Counted from the stretch's first letter, positions 9,044 to 17,878 are shown. The stretch: 64,000 nt of DNA from Staphylococcus sp. NAM3COL9 (GCF_001431205.1 NZ_LGPC01000011.1:682053-746052); one strand, 5' to 3'. Made by a program: numbers and translations. Notes: generated by a model not told the origin, from the letters alone.

Positions 9044-9219
9044 TGTACACATCCTTATTAAAATTATTTATATTCATTATAGCAATGATTAACCTTATAT
9101 TACATGCTAATGTATTCAATAACTGTACAATTTAATGTTGTTATAATATTTTGATAAATATGTTAATATTAATATATTGAAAAAATATTATTTCTGTAAT
9201 TATTTTAAGGAGCTAGACA

Positions 9220-10146
9220 ATGAAATTTTTAAAACATTTATTATTCTTAATTATAGCGAGTACAATGTTATTATCCGGTTGTGGATTGCCAGGACTTGGT
9301 GGAAGCCAATCAAAGGATGAAATTAAAGTTTCAGCTTTGACTACGAGTGAGTCTCAAATCATGGCATATATGATAATAGATCTTATCGAACATGATACAA
9401 AAGGTGAAATTAAAGGGTCAATCATTAATAACTTAGGCTCAGCCACAATTCAGCATAATGCCCTAATGAATGACGACGCTGATATCTCGAGTACAAGATA
9501 TACTGGGACAGATTTGGTGGGTGTGCTTGAATCTGAACCCATTACTGACCCTAAAAAAGCAATGAATTTAACTAAAAAATTGTTTCAGCAAAAATTTAAC
9601 CAGACCTTTTTTGATTCATATGGTTTTGAAAATACCTTTGCTTTTATGGTAACTAAAGAAACTGCAGAAAAATATGATTTACAGACTGTTTCAGATTTAG
9701 AAAAAGTAAAAGATAAAATAGACGTAGGCACAGATACCACTTGGATTAAACGTGGCGGTGATGGTTATGCACCTTTCCAAGAGCGTTATGGTTTTGCATT
9801 TGATTCTATTAAGCCAATGCAAATCGGACTCGTTTACGATGCTTTGAAAAGTAAAAAATTAGATGTTGCTCTAGGCTATACGACTGATGGTAGAATTGCA
9901 GCTTATGATTTAGTAGTACTAAAAGACGATAAAAAGTTCTTCCCAACATATGATGCAAGCGCTGTAGCACCAAACAAACTATTAAAAGAACAACCAAAAG
10001 TTAAGAAAGCACTCAATAAATTGAACGATAAAATAAGTACTGAACAAATGCAAAAATTGAATTATGAAGCAGATGGAGAAGACAAAGAACCAGCAGTTGT
10101 TGCAGAAGAATTTTTAAAAGAGCACAATTATTTTGACAAAGAATAA
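9220..10146 (+). CDS. glycine betaine/carnitine/choline-binding lipoprotein, OpuCC-like, without transporter partners
   Basis: 308-aa lipoprotein. The signal peptide ends in the lipobox LLSGC (lipid-modified Cys21). The mature part matches the OpuAC/ProX substrate-binding fold: KVSALTTSESQIMAYM, SSTRYTGTDLVGVL and TDGRIAAYDLVVLKDDKKFFP, regions that in OpuCC form the binding site for quaternary ammonium compounds. No ATPase or permease gene is adjacent; it is followed only by a 25-codon ORF. It may feed an Opu transporter encoded elsewhere or be a paralogue with another ligand. AAGGAGCTAGACA precedes the ATG. Confidence 0.85.
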   Translation: MKFLKHLLFLIIASTMLLSGCGLPGLGGSQSKDEIKVSALTTSESQIMAYMIIDLIEHDTKGEIKGSIINNLGSATIQHNALMNDDADISSTRYTGTDLVGVLESEPITDPKKAMNLTKKLFQQKFNQTFFDSYGFENTFAFMVTKETAEKYDLQTVSDLEKVKDKIDVGTDTTWIKRGGDGYAPFQERYGFAFDSIKPMQIGLVYDALKSKKLDVALGYTTDGRIAAYDLVVLKDDKKFFPTYDASAVAPNKLLKEQPKVKKALNKLNDKISTEQMQKLNYEADGEDKEPAVVAEEFLKEHNYFDKE

Positions 10147-10235
10147 TGCACAATATATACGCTTGTCAATAGTTATCGATATATCTTTACATCAAATTAA
10201 TGTTAATATGTTGGCATAGATTAGGAAGTGATAAT

Positions 10236-10313
10236 ATGAAATTTACTATAAAAGTGTTTATATCAGCACTCATGTTCTTCATACTTATAAGCCAAAAAAA
10301 TAAAGTTGAATAA
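10236..10313 (+). CDS. 25-aa hydrophobic peptide, unknown
   Basis: A short ORF with a good ribosome site (AGGAAGTGATAAT before ATG) encodes MKFTIKVFISALMFFILISQ followed by KNKVE. It looks like a single hydrophobic or signal-like helix with a charged tail. A hairpin terminator follows 8 bases after the stop, so it sits as a self-contained small unit or as the last cistron after the OpuCC-like gene. I recognise no family. Confidence 0.5.
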   Translation: MKFTIKVFISALMFFILISQKNKVE

Positions 10314-10320
10314 CTATAAA

Positions 10321-10350
10321 GAGTTTCCAAAAATGGAGACTCTTTTCTTT
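10321..10350 (+). terminator. terminator after the small peptide ORF
   Basis: GAGTTTCCA pairs with TGGAGACTC (one G-U pair) around a three- to four-base loop, followed by TTTTCTTT. Confidence 0.75.
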
Positions 10351-10772
10351 ATATAAAATTAAATACAAGAGCTGTCTCTTGCATAAAAACTGCTTGTCTT
10401 CTTAAATGAAGTAGTAGTTCTTCAACATCTTAGTATAAGCGTATTTTACCTTCAGTCAGCCACAACCAATATAATAATTGAAACCGAAACATATATTTAT
10501 ATCTCAGCCTCTTTCAGAGCGTCGACAAAACCTCCACTTTTGTTAGCATTTTTTGTGCACGCTTTCTGCTGGCACAGCCTCATCCTAAAGTCTTCAGCTA
10601 ATACTTTATTAACTAGTCAAGCGTTGGTTCTAAACACTGCCATTTTCAAAAAAAATAAATATATTGGCAAACGCACATAAAAATAGATATATAACTGAAC
10701 AAGCGAAAGGTACTCACTCTATTTCATATAAAAATTAATGACCGAATTTTGACTCAAGAGAATAATATCTAT
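10351..10772. other. gene-free stretch, possible dispersed intergenic repeat
   Basis: No convincing ORF on either strand. The part around 10500-10610 is richer in G and C than its surroundings and contains sequence such as GTGCACGCTTTCTGCTGGC, which looks like staphylococcal intergenic repeat material. Only one copy is in this window, so repeat status cannot be shown here. Confidence 0.3.
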
Positions 10773-10812
10773 AAAAAAAACAAACCAATTGCTTTTATAG
10801 CAATTGGTTTGT
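10773..10812 (-). terminator. terminator of sagB
   Basis: CAAACCAATTGC pairs perfectly with GCAATTGGTTTG around a seven-base loop. On the minus strand a run of eight T follows. Confidence 0.85.
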
Positions 10813-10863
10813 CTACGTTCTCTTAGTTCTCTATTGTATTAGAAATTAATATTTCACAAATAC

Positions 10864-11718
10864 TTATCTAGTTTTGTGCTTTTCATCATCTTTATAAACA
10901 AAATATTTATAATATTTGCCTTCTGTTTTCATATCTTTATAGAAATGAGCCATTAAAGTCGCATTACTTTCAGCCCATTTAATGTCTGTAGCATATTGAT
11001 GTTCTCCTGGATTTTTAGGGTTCCATCTCATACTATAAAGCGTGTTTTGATCTTCATTAGCTAGAAAGTGATCATGGATAAAGTTAGCGCCGCCACTAAT
11101 TGCTTTTTGTGGTGTGTCCCAGCCATGTTTTTTTGCATATTCTGAACCTGTTTTAACCGGATCTTCGTCAAGTGCACCTACACCAAAGAAGTTATAATAT
11201 TTTTTACCATCAATTTCTACGCCACTTGCGAGCTCACTTTTAGCAGAGCCTGTTTCAAGTAATGCATGTGAAATTAAATAAACTTCATTAACGTGCTTGT
11301 CTTGTGCTGCTTTTATAAAATCATCTGAATGCTTTAACAACGTAGGGTTATCTATGAGCATGCGTTTTATTCTATTTTCATCAATACCTTGATATTTATC
11401 TAATTCTAAAAACTGGTATTTTTGCGTATCACTTTCAATAAATTCACTACTATTCATCGCAGCTTTTATCTCAGTAGACGACGCATCTCTCCATGTTTTA
11501 TTATCTTTACTTGAAACTTGTTGACTTGTATAATTATCAATTTGTTTTTCAGATGCTTTATCCAAAGTTACTTTAAGATTTTCTACTTTTTCTTGTTCGT
11601 CAACTTCTTTAAAAAAGATTTGATCTGAGATCATTGAAAAAACAACAACCACAGCTACACCTAAGACTATCAATAAAACAATGATTGATAGAATTGAGCC
11701 TTTTTTATGCTTCGTCAT
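10864..11718 (-). CDS. sagB: membrane-anchored N-acetylglucosaminidase SagB
   Basis: 284 aa, the length of S. aureus SagB. One N-terminal transmembrane helix (residues about 8-30) anchors an extracellular GH73-type glucosaminidase domain (about 120-275). HALLETGSAKSELASGV places the catalytic Glu at 155, and YNFFGVGA and SMRWNPKNPGEHQYATD are typical of the Bax/Lyz_2 family. In S. aureus it trims nascent glycan strands to their mature length with the membrane protein SpdC. Single gene with its own terminator. The position near the rib operon and sigS agrees with S. aureus. Confidence 0.88.
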   Translation of the reverse strand: MTKHKKGSILSIIVLLIVLGVAVVVVFSMISDQIFFKEVDEQEKVENLKVTLDKASEKQIDNYTSQQVSSKDNKTWRDASSTEIKAAMNSSEFIESDTQKYQFLELDKYQGIDENRIKRMLIDNPTLLKHSDDFIKAAQDKHVNEVYLISHALLETGSAKSELASGVEIDGKKYYNFFGVGALDEDPVKTGSEYAKKHGWDTPQKAISGGANFIHDHFLANEDQNTLYSMRWNPKNPGEHQYATDIKWAESNATLMAHFYKDMKTEGKYYKYFVYKDDEKHKTR

Positions 11719-11881
11719 GTTTACACCTCTTAGGTAATAATTAGGAAGGTCACACCTTCATCATATGTATCATAGCTTTAAAGATATCCGATAATAAAGT
11801 TTAACACTAATTACTTGAACAGACAATTTAATATGAATTTTGTTACATATTCATAAAAAAAGTAATGAAATTTTAATTTCA

Positions 11882-12106
11882 TTACTCTTGACTTTTATAA
11901 TAATCCATTATAATAAAGCTTACAGCTTGTGATCTATTTTTATAAAAATAACGATTTAAATCAATCGTACCTTCTATTTCCCCATCTCGATACATCATTT
12001 CATTTGCCATATTGTTTATCATAACAAAATCTGATTTGTCTTTAATTATATCCAAATCATCATGCTTTGCGAAAAAATGTTCTAAATTTAAATATGCGTA
12101 ATCCAT
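11882..12106 (-). CDS. 74-aa conserved hypothetical protein next to sigS
   Basis: Small acidic soluble protein with no membrane segment or known motif (MDYAYLNLEHFFAKHDDLD...). GGAGGTTTATATGG gives a strong start. It is transcribed away from sigS, from the shared 220-base divergent region. I believe S. aureus has a similar short gene at this place, which supports it being real. Function unknown. Confidence 0.65.
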   Translation of the reverse strand: MDYAYLNLEHFFAKHDDLDIIKDKSDFVMINNMANEMMYRDGEIEGTIDLNRYFYKNRSQAVSFIIMDYYKSQE

Positions 12107-12326
12107 ATAAACCTCCTGATAATTGTCCGAAGATAATAATATACCTCTAAAGTGTTATATCTTTAAGTTGAATACGCGCTAATGTTATAAAACTTAAAAT
12201 TTATCTATCTTATGACTACTATTTAACACCTATTATGCCTATTTGGCAAATGAAAATTACTATTTCTTATAATAAAATAATAATATCCGGAAATATATGT
12301 TGTATATACGACAATGGAGAGAATGA

Positions 12327-12791
12327 ATGATCTTTGAAGAAGTTTATAAAAAGTACAAACATATTATTCATTATCTATTAAAAAAGTACAATATTCAGTA
12401 CAATTATGATGAATATGCTCAACTCCTCTTAATTAAAATGTGGGAGCTAAGCAAAATCTACAATTCACAAAAGAGCAACTCATTAAACGCCTTCTTATAT
12501 TCACGGTTAAATTTCTATTTGATAGACCTTTTCCGTAAACACCATGCTCTACCTCTAATTGATGCTTTAGAGCAAGAAGTTAAAACTACTTTAAATAATG
12601 TTGATTATGACAGTATGCTAGTCTTCCAACAATTTTTATTGTTATTGGCTGATAAAGAACAGCAATGGCTACTATTAAAATTTGCGGGGCTTAAACAATA
12701 TGAAATTGCAAAACTTCTAAATTGTTCTGTCTCAACTTTAAAAAACTATCAAAAACGAATTCAACAAAAGTATTTAAAATTTTATACCTAA
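12327..12791 (+). CDS. sigS: ECF-like sigma factor SigS
   Basis: 154-aa extracytoplasmic-function-type sigma factor. The N-terminal half (KYNIQYNYDEYAQLLLIKMW ... LNAFLYSRLNFYLIDLFRKH) is region 2, and the C-terminal part (LKQYEIAKLLNCSVSTLKNY) is the region 4 helix-turn-helix. Gene order with a comK-like gene directly downstream (18-base gap) and similarity to the S. aureus protein support SigS, which acts in stress, DNA-damage and virulence responses there. No anti-sigma gene is obvious. Sequence similarity within this family is low, so the name rests partly on synteny. Confidence 0.85.
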   Translation: MIFEEVYKKYKHIIHYLLKKYNIQYNYDEYAQLLLIKMWELSKIYNSQKSNSLNAFLYSRLNFYLIDLFRKHHALPLIDALEQEVKTTLNNVDYDSMLVFQQFLLLLADKEQQWLLLKFAGLKQYEIAKLLNCSVSTLKNYQKRIQQKYLKFYT

Positions 12792-12809
12792 GATTGAGGT
12801 GAATGTGAT

Positions 12810-13232
12810 ATGACTCCACTTACTAAATTGCTCTATTTCAAAACAGTTGTTGGACCAGAAATATTAACAATATGCCAATATACTACACACCAATTCACTT
12901 ACCCTACTACAATTAATCTCACATTAAATTATTTTTTAGAATCACGACATTTATCCTTAACACTTCAGACAAAACAAGCTAAACAATTACTAAAAATACG
13001 GAAGCTCGTTCCAATATATATTAATAGCGATATAACATTATTTCCAGTAAAACCACAGCGCTCACCAATACAATATTATATTAACGCAATCTCAATCACT
13101 GGATTAAAGTCAAAAGGAGCACAAACAATTATACACTTTGAAAACGCTACCTACATTACAATTAATGCCTCCTATGTATTTATTTATAAAAAATGGCAAG
13201 AAAGTTTAACACTTTCTCACCATTTAACGTAG
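12810..13232 (+). CDS. ComK-family protein (ComK2-like) downstream of sigS
   Basis: 140 aa. The central block KLVPIYINSDITLFPVKPQRS, then INAISI, TIIHFENATYITINASYVFI and a final KKWQESL follow the order of conserved segments in ComK, the competence transcription factor that binds AT-boxes. The terminal segment of Bacillus ComK, used for degradation control, is not recognisable. It is probably co-transcribed with sigS. In S. aureus the gene after sigS has been called ecfX; I regard the ComK relation as good from the motifs but cannot test activity. Confidence 0.7.
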   Translation: MTPLTKLLYFKTVVGPEILTICQYTTHQFTYPTTINLTLNYFLESRHLSLTLQTKQAKQLLKIRKLVPIYINSDITLFPVKPQRSPIQYYINAISITGLKSKGAQTIIHFENATYITINASYVFIYKKWQESLTLSHHLT

Positions 13233-13242
13233 CATTATTTAA

Positions 13243-13692
13243 CTATAACGCCTTATTATGCTTATATTCTAATAATTTTTTCGTAAAATAAGCAGTTACA
13301 ATTTTAATCAAATATAAACTGACGATTAATAGTAATATTGAGCCAATCAAGGTCAAAATAACAGTAGTGGTAGCTAATTGCACTTCAGGTTTAATAAAGT
13401 ACTGCACAGATGATAGACTTGCCAAAAAACCAAATAAAAACAAGCCTAATAGCACGATATAAGTGCTTAAAATACCTATAAGCAATGCAAATAATTGTGT
13501 CGATGACACGACTTTCTCTCTAAAGACATATTCCTTTAAAAATTGATTTGAAAATGCAATAGGACGATTAAAATTTTGTCCGTCACTAGACTTAGTAACT
13601 TCCTCTAATATTTTATTTAATTGATTTTTCTCTTTCTTATTTAAAAACCATAATTGCTTTTTAACTTTTTGTTTAAAGATATTTAGTTTCAT
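13243..13692 (-). CDS. small membrane protein with HAAS-like N-terminal segment
   Basis: 149 aa from ATG at 13692, which follows AAGGAGAAACATTT; the longer open frame (to 13749) lacks a ribosome site. The N-terminal helical part KKQLWFLNKKEKNQLNKIL resembles the HAAS signalling domain found before membrane segments in Bacilli. Two transmembrane helices follow (about residues 62-87 and 103-130), then a short basic tail. Convergent with the comK-like gene, only 10 bases apart. Function unknown. Confidence 0.6.
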   Translation of the reverse strand: MKLNIFKQKVKKQLWFLNKKEKNQLNKILEEVTKSSDGQNFNRPIAFSNQFLKEYVFREKVVSSTQLFALLIGILSTYIVLLGLFLFGFLASLSSVQYFIKPEVQLATTTVILTLIGSILLLIVSLYLIKIVTAYFTKKLLEYKHNKAL

Positions 13693-13803
13693 AAATGTTT
13701 CTCCTTTAGAACTTTCATAGTGCTCTATACTCATTAAATAATAAATCAATCATCTAGTTTATTCAATTAAATTTTAAAATATTTGTATTAATTTTTATTT
13801 TAT

Positions 13804-14439
13804 CTAATCTACGATAACTAACCCCATTAATGCAGCAAATTGTACAGCCTGATTTCTGGAAACTTTGCAACCATATAAGTCTTCTTTATTAACCACAAAT
13901 GACTCAAAATAAGATTGGCTTAAATCACAATCTTTTAATGAGGTTTGGTAAATAGATAAATGTTCTAAATTACTATTGTCAAAAACAACCTTTTTCAAAT
14001 TTGAATTATGAAATTCAGCATTTTCAAAGTTACTTTTTTGTGTCATCAGCGCTTCTATCTTAGAGTCCACAACACTTATAAAATCAGCTTTCACTTCATC
14101 AAACACTATATTTCCAAACCTCATATAGTTAAATAAAGTTCCAGTCATACGACAACTTTTAAATATCACTCTATGTATGGAGCCATGGTCCATTTTCGTA
14201 TTCGAGAAATCACAATTTTCAAAAATAACATCTGTAAAATCAGCACGACCTAAATCAGAGTTAGAAAAATCACAATCCTTGATATAAGAACCATAAACTA
14301 CAAACCTTTCTAAAACTTTATTACTTAAATTAGCATTTTGTATTTTTGCAACTTCAACTATATCCTCTTCGTCTTGAAAAATTTCTTCTAATTCTTTAAG
14401 TTCTAAATTTACGCTAATTTTGGGTTGCTGTATTTTCAT
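13804..14439 (-). CDS. pentapeptide-repeat protein
   Basis: 211 aa. Residues about 40-185 form tandem pentapeptide repeats, for example DCDFSNSDLGRADFTDVIF and ENAEFHNSNLKKVVFDNSNL, which fold as a right-handed quadrilateral beta-helix. Such proteins include gyrase-protecting DNA mimics (Qnr, MfpA), but many have unknown roles and nothing here selects one. The frame begins at 14463, but that ATG overlaps the AAGGAG site, so the inner ATG at 14439 is preferred, with a rather long spacing. Confidence 0.75.
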   Translation of the reverse strand: MKIQQPKISVNLELKELEEIFQDEEDIVEVAKIQNANLSNKVLERFVVYGSYIKDCDFSNSDLGRADFTDVIFENCDFSNTKMDHGSIHRVIFKSCRMTGTLFNYMRFGNIVFDEVKADFISVVDSKIEALMTQKSNFENAEFHNSNLKKVVFDNSNLEHLSIYQTSLKDCDLSQSYFESFVVNKEDLYGCKVSRNQAVQFAALMGLVIVD

Positions 14440-14560
14440 AAATAATCTTCGGCTCCTTATCATTCATAGTTTAATCGAACAAGTAAATATATGTATTTGA
14501 AGTTTAAAGCCTTCAACAGTATAACAGATATCTCAATATCCTATACTTATACTCAATATA

Positions 14561-14601
14561 AAAGCTGAGGCAACTCATTTAGAATGAATTGCCTCAGCTT
14601 A
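14561..14601 (-). terminator. terminator of transaldolase
   Basis: AAGCTGAGGCAA pairs with TTGCCTCAGCTT around a loop with further pairing, 35 bases after the tal stop. Confidence 0.75.
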
Positions 14602-14635
14602 TTATTATTTGAAATTTAAATTTCTTAATTTTCTA

Positions 14636-15349
14636 TTAAAGAATAGATAATCCTGAACTTTGAATATCTTTAGCAAATCCTTGTACTGTATCAACTGATA
14701 ATTCGTTAACATCACGGCCAAGGTTGTTATTTACTTTTTTAACAACGTCTGCAGGACATGTAATGATATCTGCGCCAACTTCATCCGCTTGGATTACATT
14801 GATTACTTCACGACAGCTTGCCCAAAGTAATTTAACGCCTTTTTTACTATGCGTTACTTCTGCTGCATCTTTCATCAATGGAACTGGATCTACACCAGTA
14901 TCAGCAATACGACCGGCAAATACTGATACATAAGTTGGAACACCTTCTGTTACAGCTTCTGTAATTTCTTTAACTTGATCTAAAGTATAAACAGCAGTTA
15001 CATTCAAACGTACATTGTCTGCTGATAATTTTTTAATTAGAGAAATAGTTGATTCACCTTTTGTGTTTACAACTGGAATTTTAACAAATACGTTTTCACC
15101 ATATTGTTTCAAAATTTCAGCTTCTTTTTCCATTGTTTCTAAATCATCTGCGAATACTTCGAATGAAATAGAAGCATCAGGAATTTCACGAACAGCTTCT
15201 TCTGCGAAAGCCTTATAATCTGTTACACCTGCTTTTGCCATTAAACTAGGGTTAGTAGTAAAACCATCTACTTGTTTATTTTTATAAGCTGTTTTCATTT
15301 CTTCAATATCTGCACCATCTGCAAACACTTCAACATTTAATTTTGCCAT
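14636..15349 (-). CDS. tal: transaldolase (TalC / fructose-6-phosphate aldolase subfamily)
   Basis: 237 aa, short type of transaldolase of the non-oxidative pentose phosphate pathway, class I aldolase barrel. Motifs seen are QVDGFTTNPSLMAKAG near the N-terminus, VFVKIPVVNT near residues 88-97 with the Schiff-base lysine region, and LNVTAVYTLDQ near 114-124. AGGAGGAATTAGTA precedes the ATG. Monocistronic, with a terminator behind it. Confidence 0.9.
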   Translation of the reverse strand: MAKLNVEVFADGADIEEMKTAYKNKQVDGFTTNPSLMAKAGVTDYKAFAEEAVREIPDASISFEVFADDLETMEKEAEILKQYGENVFVKIPVVNTKGESTISLIKKLSADNVRLNVTAVYTLDQVKEITEAVTEGVPTYVSVFAGRIADTGVDPVPLMKDAAEVTHSKKGVKLLWASCREVINVIQADEVGADIITCPADVVKKVNNNLGRDVNELSVDTVQGFAKDIQSSGLSIL

Positions 15350-15628
15350 TACTAATTCCTCCTGACTTAAATAAATAATTCAATAAAGAATTATTTTTAT
15401 AACGGTTATTAACCATACAACTCATTTATACCACCATTAAACACTAAATTCTAATTTTTTGCTTGAATTGTCAAAATCTTTAGAGTAAAAAGAAACATTA
15501 AGCGTACTTGAAGCTATATGTTGTTATGATTTACTCTAAATCTTAATATATATTCTAAATTTACAAATTAGTTAATTTTTTGTAAATCTATGGTATTATT
15601 ATTTAATGAATTGTACTAGGAGGTAAAT

Positions 15629-15934
15629 ATGGCACGTTCAAAACTTTATTTTTATTTATCTAGTTTATTGGTTATTATTAGCTTGTATTTTAATACTAGA
15701 AATCCTCTAATTACTATGCATTTTAGTTCAATGATCAAATTAATTTTTGTTTGTAGTATTATTAACGCTATTATTTTAATAATTTCAATTATTTTTGCAG
15801 ATAAATCAATTAAACACTTACATGAAAATTCTGGTTGGGTTAGAAAACCAAGTAAAATATTACCTTATGTGATATTGGTAGTGCTTATTATCCATATTGT
15901 TGCTTCACTATCAACGTTTGGTATTATTTTCTAA
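15629..15934 (+). CDS. 101-aa membrane protein, unknown
   Basis: Three predicted transmembrane helices (about residues 6-22, 32-54, 76-99) with a basic loop HENSGWVRKPSKILPY between the last two. TAGGAGGTAAAT gives a clear start. A terminator hairpin follows directly, separating it from the fluoride channel genes. No family recognised. Confidence 0.7.
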   Translation: MARSKLYFYLSSLLVIISLYFNTRNPLITMHFSSMIKLIFVCSIINAIILIISIIFADKSIKHLHENSGWVRKPSKILPYVILVVLIIHIVASLSTFGIIF

Positions 15935-15940
15935 TTAATG

Positions 15941-15978
15941 CTACAAAAGTTATAATACTTTTGTAGTTTTTTATTTTT
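15941..15978 (+). terminator. terminator after the 101-aa membrane protein
   Basis: CTACAAAAGT pairs with ACTTTTGTAG around a six-base loop, followed by a T-rich tail. Confidence 0.8.
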
Positions 15979-16001
15979 TGTTGAGAGGAAGAATAAAAAC
16001 A

Positions 16002-16367
16002 ATGCAATACTTATATATTTTTATAGGCGGTGCGATTGGTGCTTTACTAAGATATCTATTAACATTCATTAATCAAACTGCTGAATTTCCAACAGGCACA
16101 TTTATCGCTAATATTGTTGGTGCTTTTTTAATGGGACTTATTGGAACTATGACTATAAAGTATTTTAGAAATAATCTATTACTAAAAAAAGGTATAACTA
16201 CTGGATTTTTAGGAGCACTCACTACTTTTTCTACTTTTCAATTTGAGCTTGTTTCATTTTTAGAACAGCAAGCATATTTATTAATGAGTTTATACGCTTT
16301 AAGTAGTTATATCATAGGTATAATGACCTGTTATCTTGGTGTGAAATTGGGGGCTCGTTTATCATGA
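16002..16367 (+). CDS. fluC1: fluoride channel FluC/CrcB, first subunit
   Basis: 121-aa, four-helix fluoride exporter. GGAIGALLRYLL (helix 1), TGTFIANIVGAFLMG (helix 2, with the pore asparagine) and GFLGALTTFSTF (helix 3 break with the central sodium site) are the family signatures. The frame opens at a TTG upstream, but GAGAGGAAG before ATG 16002 sets the start. Its stop overlaps the next fluC by four bases (ATGA). Paired fluC genes are common in Firmicutes. No fluoride riboswitch is visible upstream. Confidence 0.92.
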   Translation: MQYLYIFIGGAIGALLRYLLTFINQTAEFPTGTFIANIVGAFLMGLIGTMTIKYFRNNLLLKKGITTGFLGALTTFSTFQFELVSFLEQQAYLLMSLYALSSYIIGIMTCYLGVKLGARLS

Positions 16368-16720
16368 CACAATTACTGTTAGTTATGTTAGGTGGCGGTC
16401 TCGGAGCTGTAATCAGAGGCTTTGTTACTAACGTTTGTACAAGTAGATTTAATAGTACGTTACCTATTGCAACGCCAATTGTTAATATATTAGGGAGTTT
16501 TATAATCGGTTTATTGATGGGTATGTCATTAAATATAGATTGGGTCCATCCCTTTATAATTGTCGGCGTTCTCGGAGGATTAACGACATTTTCCACTTTA
16601 TCTTCAGAGTTAGTCAAATTACTAACATCCGAAAAGAACATGTTCAACTTTTTAATTTATTCTTTATTACAATACGGTGTTTCATTTTTAGCTTGTTTAT
16701 TAGGATATGTCATAGTTTAG
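16364..16720 (+). CDS. fluC2: fluoride channel FluC/CrcB, second subunit
   Basis: 118 aa, paralogue of the gene before it. It shows GGGLGAVIRGFV, PIATPIVNILGSFIIG and GVLGGLTTFSTLSSE. The first motif ends in G rather than the usual RY, a modest divergence between partners. Translationally coupled to fluC1 through the ATGA overlap, so the two may assemble together; Fluc channels are antiparallel dimers. A bidirectional terminator follows. Confidence 0.9.
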   Translation: MTQLLLVMLGGGLGAVIRGFVTNVCTSRFNSTLPIATPIVNILGSFIIGLLMGMSLNIDWVHPFIIVGVLGGLTTFSTLSSELVKLLTSEKNMFNFLIYSLLQYGVSFLACLLGYVIV

Positions 16721-16770
16721 CTGATTGATTGAAATTCAGATGCATATAAATACAACTTTAAAAGATTTAA

Positions 16771-16816
16771 AAAGGACCAATCTATTTAAAATAACTAATA
16801 GATTGGTCCTTTTTTA
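16771..16816. terminator. bidirectional terminator between fluC2 and the aldo/keto reductase
   Basis: AAAGGACCAATCTATT pairs with AATAGATTGGTCCTTT around a ten-base loop, with T-runs on both strands. Confidence 0.88.
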
Positions 16817-16859
16817 TTTAAGAATCGCGTATTTGTAACTTACTCTCTTCTTTTTAATA

Positions 16860-17696
16860 CTAGTGTCCACTAAATTTTGATGGATCTGCTCCAATTCTTC
16901 TATCTTCATTGAGTTTATCTAATTTTTCTATTTGTGCTGACGTTAATTGGAAATCAAATACATTTAAATTTTCTTCAATTCTATAAGGTGTCACTGATTT
17001 AGGTATTACTACGACACCATGTTCTATGTTCCAACGAATAATCACTTGTGCTGGTGATTTTCCTACTTCAGATGCAACACTTTTTACAGTATCATCTTCT
17101 AAAATTTGTGCATTCATAAGTGGCGACCACGATTCCACATGAATATTCTGTACTTCTAAATATCTTCTTAATGATTCTTGCAATAAATATGGATGGAATT
17201 CAATTTGGTTTATCACGGGTTTAATAGAAACTTGGGCTAACAACGCTTCAAAATGTTCCGAGTTAAAATTACTTACACCAATATTTTTCACTTTGTCATT
17301 CTTATATAAATCTTCCATACCTTGCCAAGTATCTATCATTAAAGCTTCATCTGTACCTGGCCAATGCATGAGATACAAGTCTAGGTAATCTAATCCAAGT
17401 TTATTCAAACTCGTTTCATAAGCATCTGCAACGTTCTCACGTCCATAATCTGTTAACCATAATTTAGATGTGATAAACAAATCACTTCTATTTTTACCAG
17501 TAGCTGCTAAACCTTCTGCGATACCTTCGCCTACTTTTTCTTCGTTGTCATATATCATTGCCGTATCTATATGTGTATAACCATTTTCTATCGCATGTTT
17601 TACTGACGCTTTACATTCATCACTATTTTCGACACGAAAAGTACCTAAACCAACTATCGGCATTTCATTACCATTATAAAAAGTTATATGTTCCAA
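16860..17696 (-). CDS. aldo/keto reductase
   Basis: 278 aa, NADPH-dependent (beta/alpha)8 reductase of the AKR5 type found in Firmicutes. The catalytic tetrad is visible: HIDTAMIYDNEEKVG (Asp, Tyr), FITSKLW (Lys) and LYLMHWPG (His). VIPKSVTPYRIEENL is the cofactor-binding segment. Starts at TTG behind AAAGGGG. Family members reduce glyoxals and keto acids; the substrate here is not evident. Confidence 0.88.
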   Translation of the reverse strand: MEHITFYNGNEMPIVGLGTFRVENSDECKASVKHAIENGYTHIDTAMIYDNEEKVGEGIAEGLAATGKNRSDLFITSKLWLTDYGRENVADAYETSLNKLGLDYLDLYLMHWPGTDEALMIDTWQGMEDLYKNDKVKNIGVSNFNSEHFEALLAQVSIKPVINQIEFHPYLLQESLRRYLEVQNIHVESWSPLMNAQILEDDTVKSVASEVGKSPAQVIIRWNIEHGVVVIPKSVTPYRIEENLNVFDFQLTSAQIEKLDKLNEDRRIGADPSKFSGH

Positions 17697-17833
17697 ATTA
17701 AAAACCCCTTTTCTATTTAGATAACTATTATACTAATCAATTTTCTTTAAATTATAAATTAAAAGGACTTTAATTAACCAAATTTTCTTGAATCATCCCT
17801 TAAAACACATCGTTTATGTACTAAAAAATCCAA

Positions 17834-17878
17834 CAAAAAAACAGATAGATAACCTATATGGCTACCTATCTGTTTTTA
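17834..17878 (-). terminator. terminator of the NERD-like gene
   Basis: AACAGATAGATA pairs with TACCTATCTGTT (one mismatch) with a run of T on the minus strand. Confidence 0.75.

Noticed and set aside
13804..14439. Quinolone-resistance (Qnr-type) assignment for the pentapeptide-repeat protein
   Set aside because: The repeat region alone does not show gyrase mimicry, and the gene is in a conserved chromosomal setting without resistance context.
15935..16001. Fluoride riboswitch before fluC1
   Set aside because: The short gap holds only a terminator and a ribosome site; the conserved crcB RNA blocks are absent.
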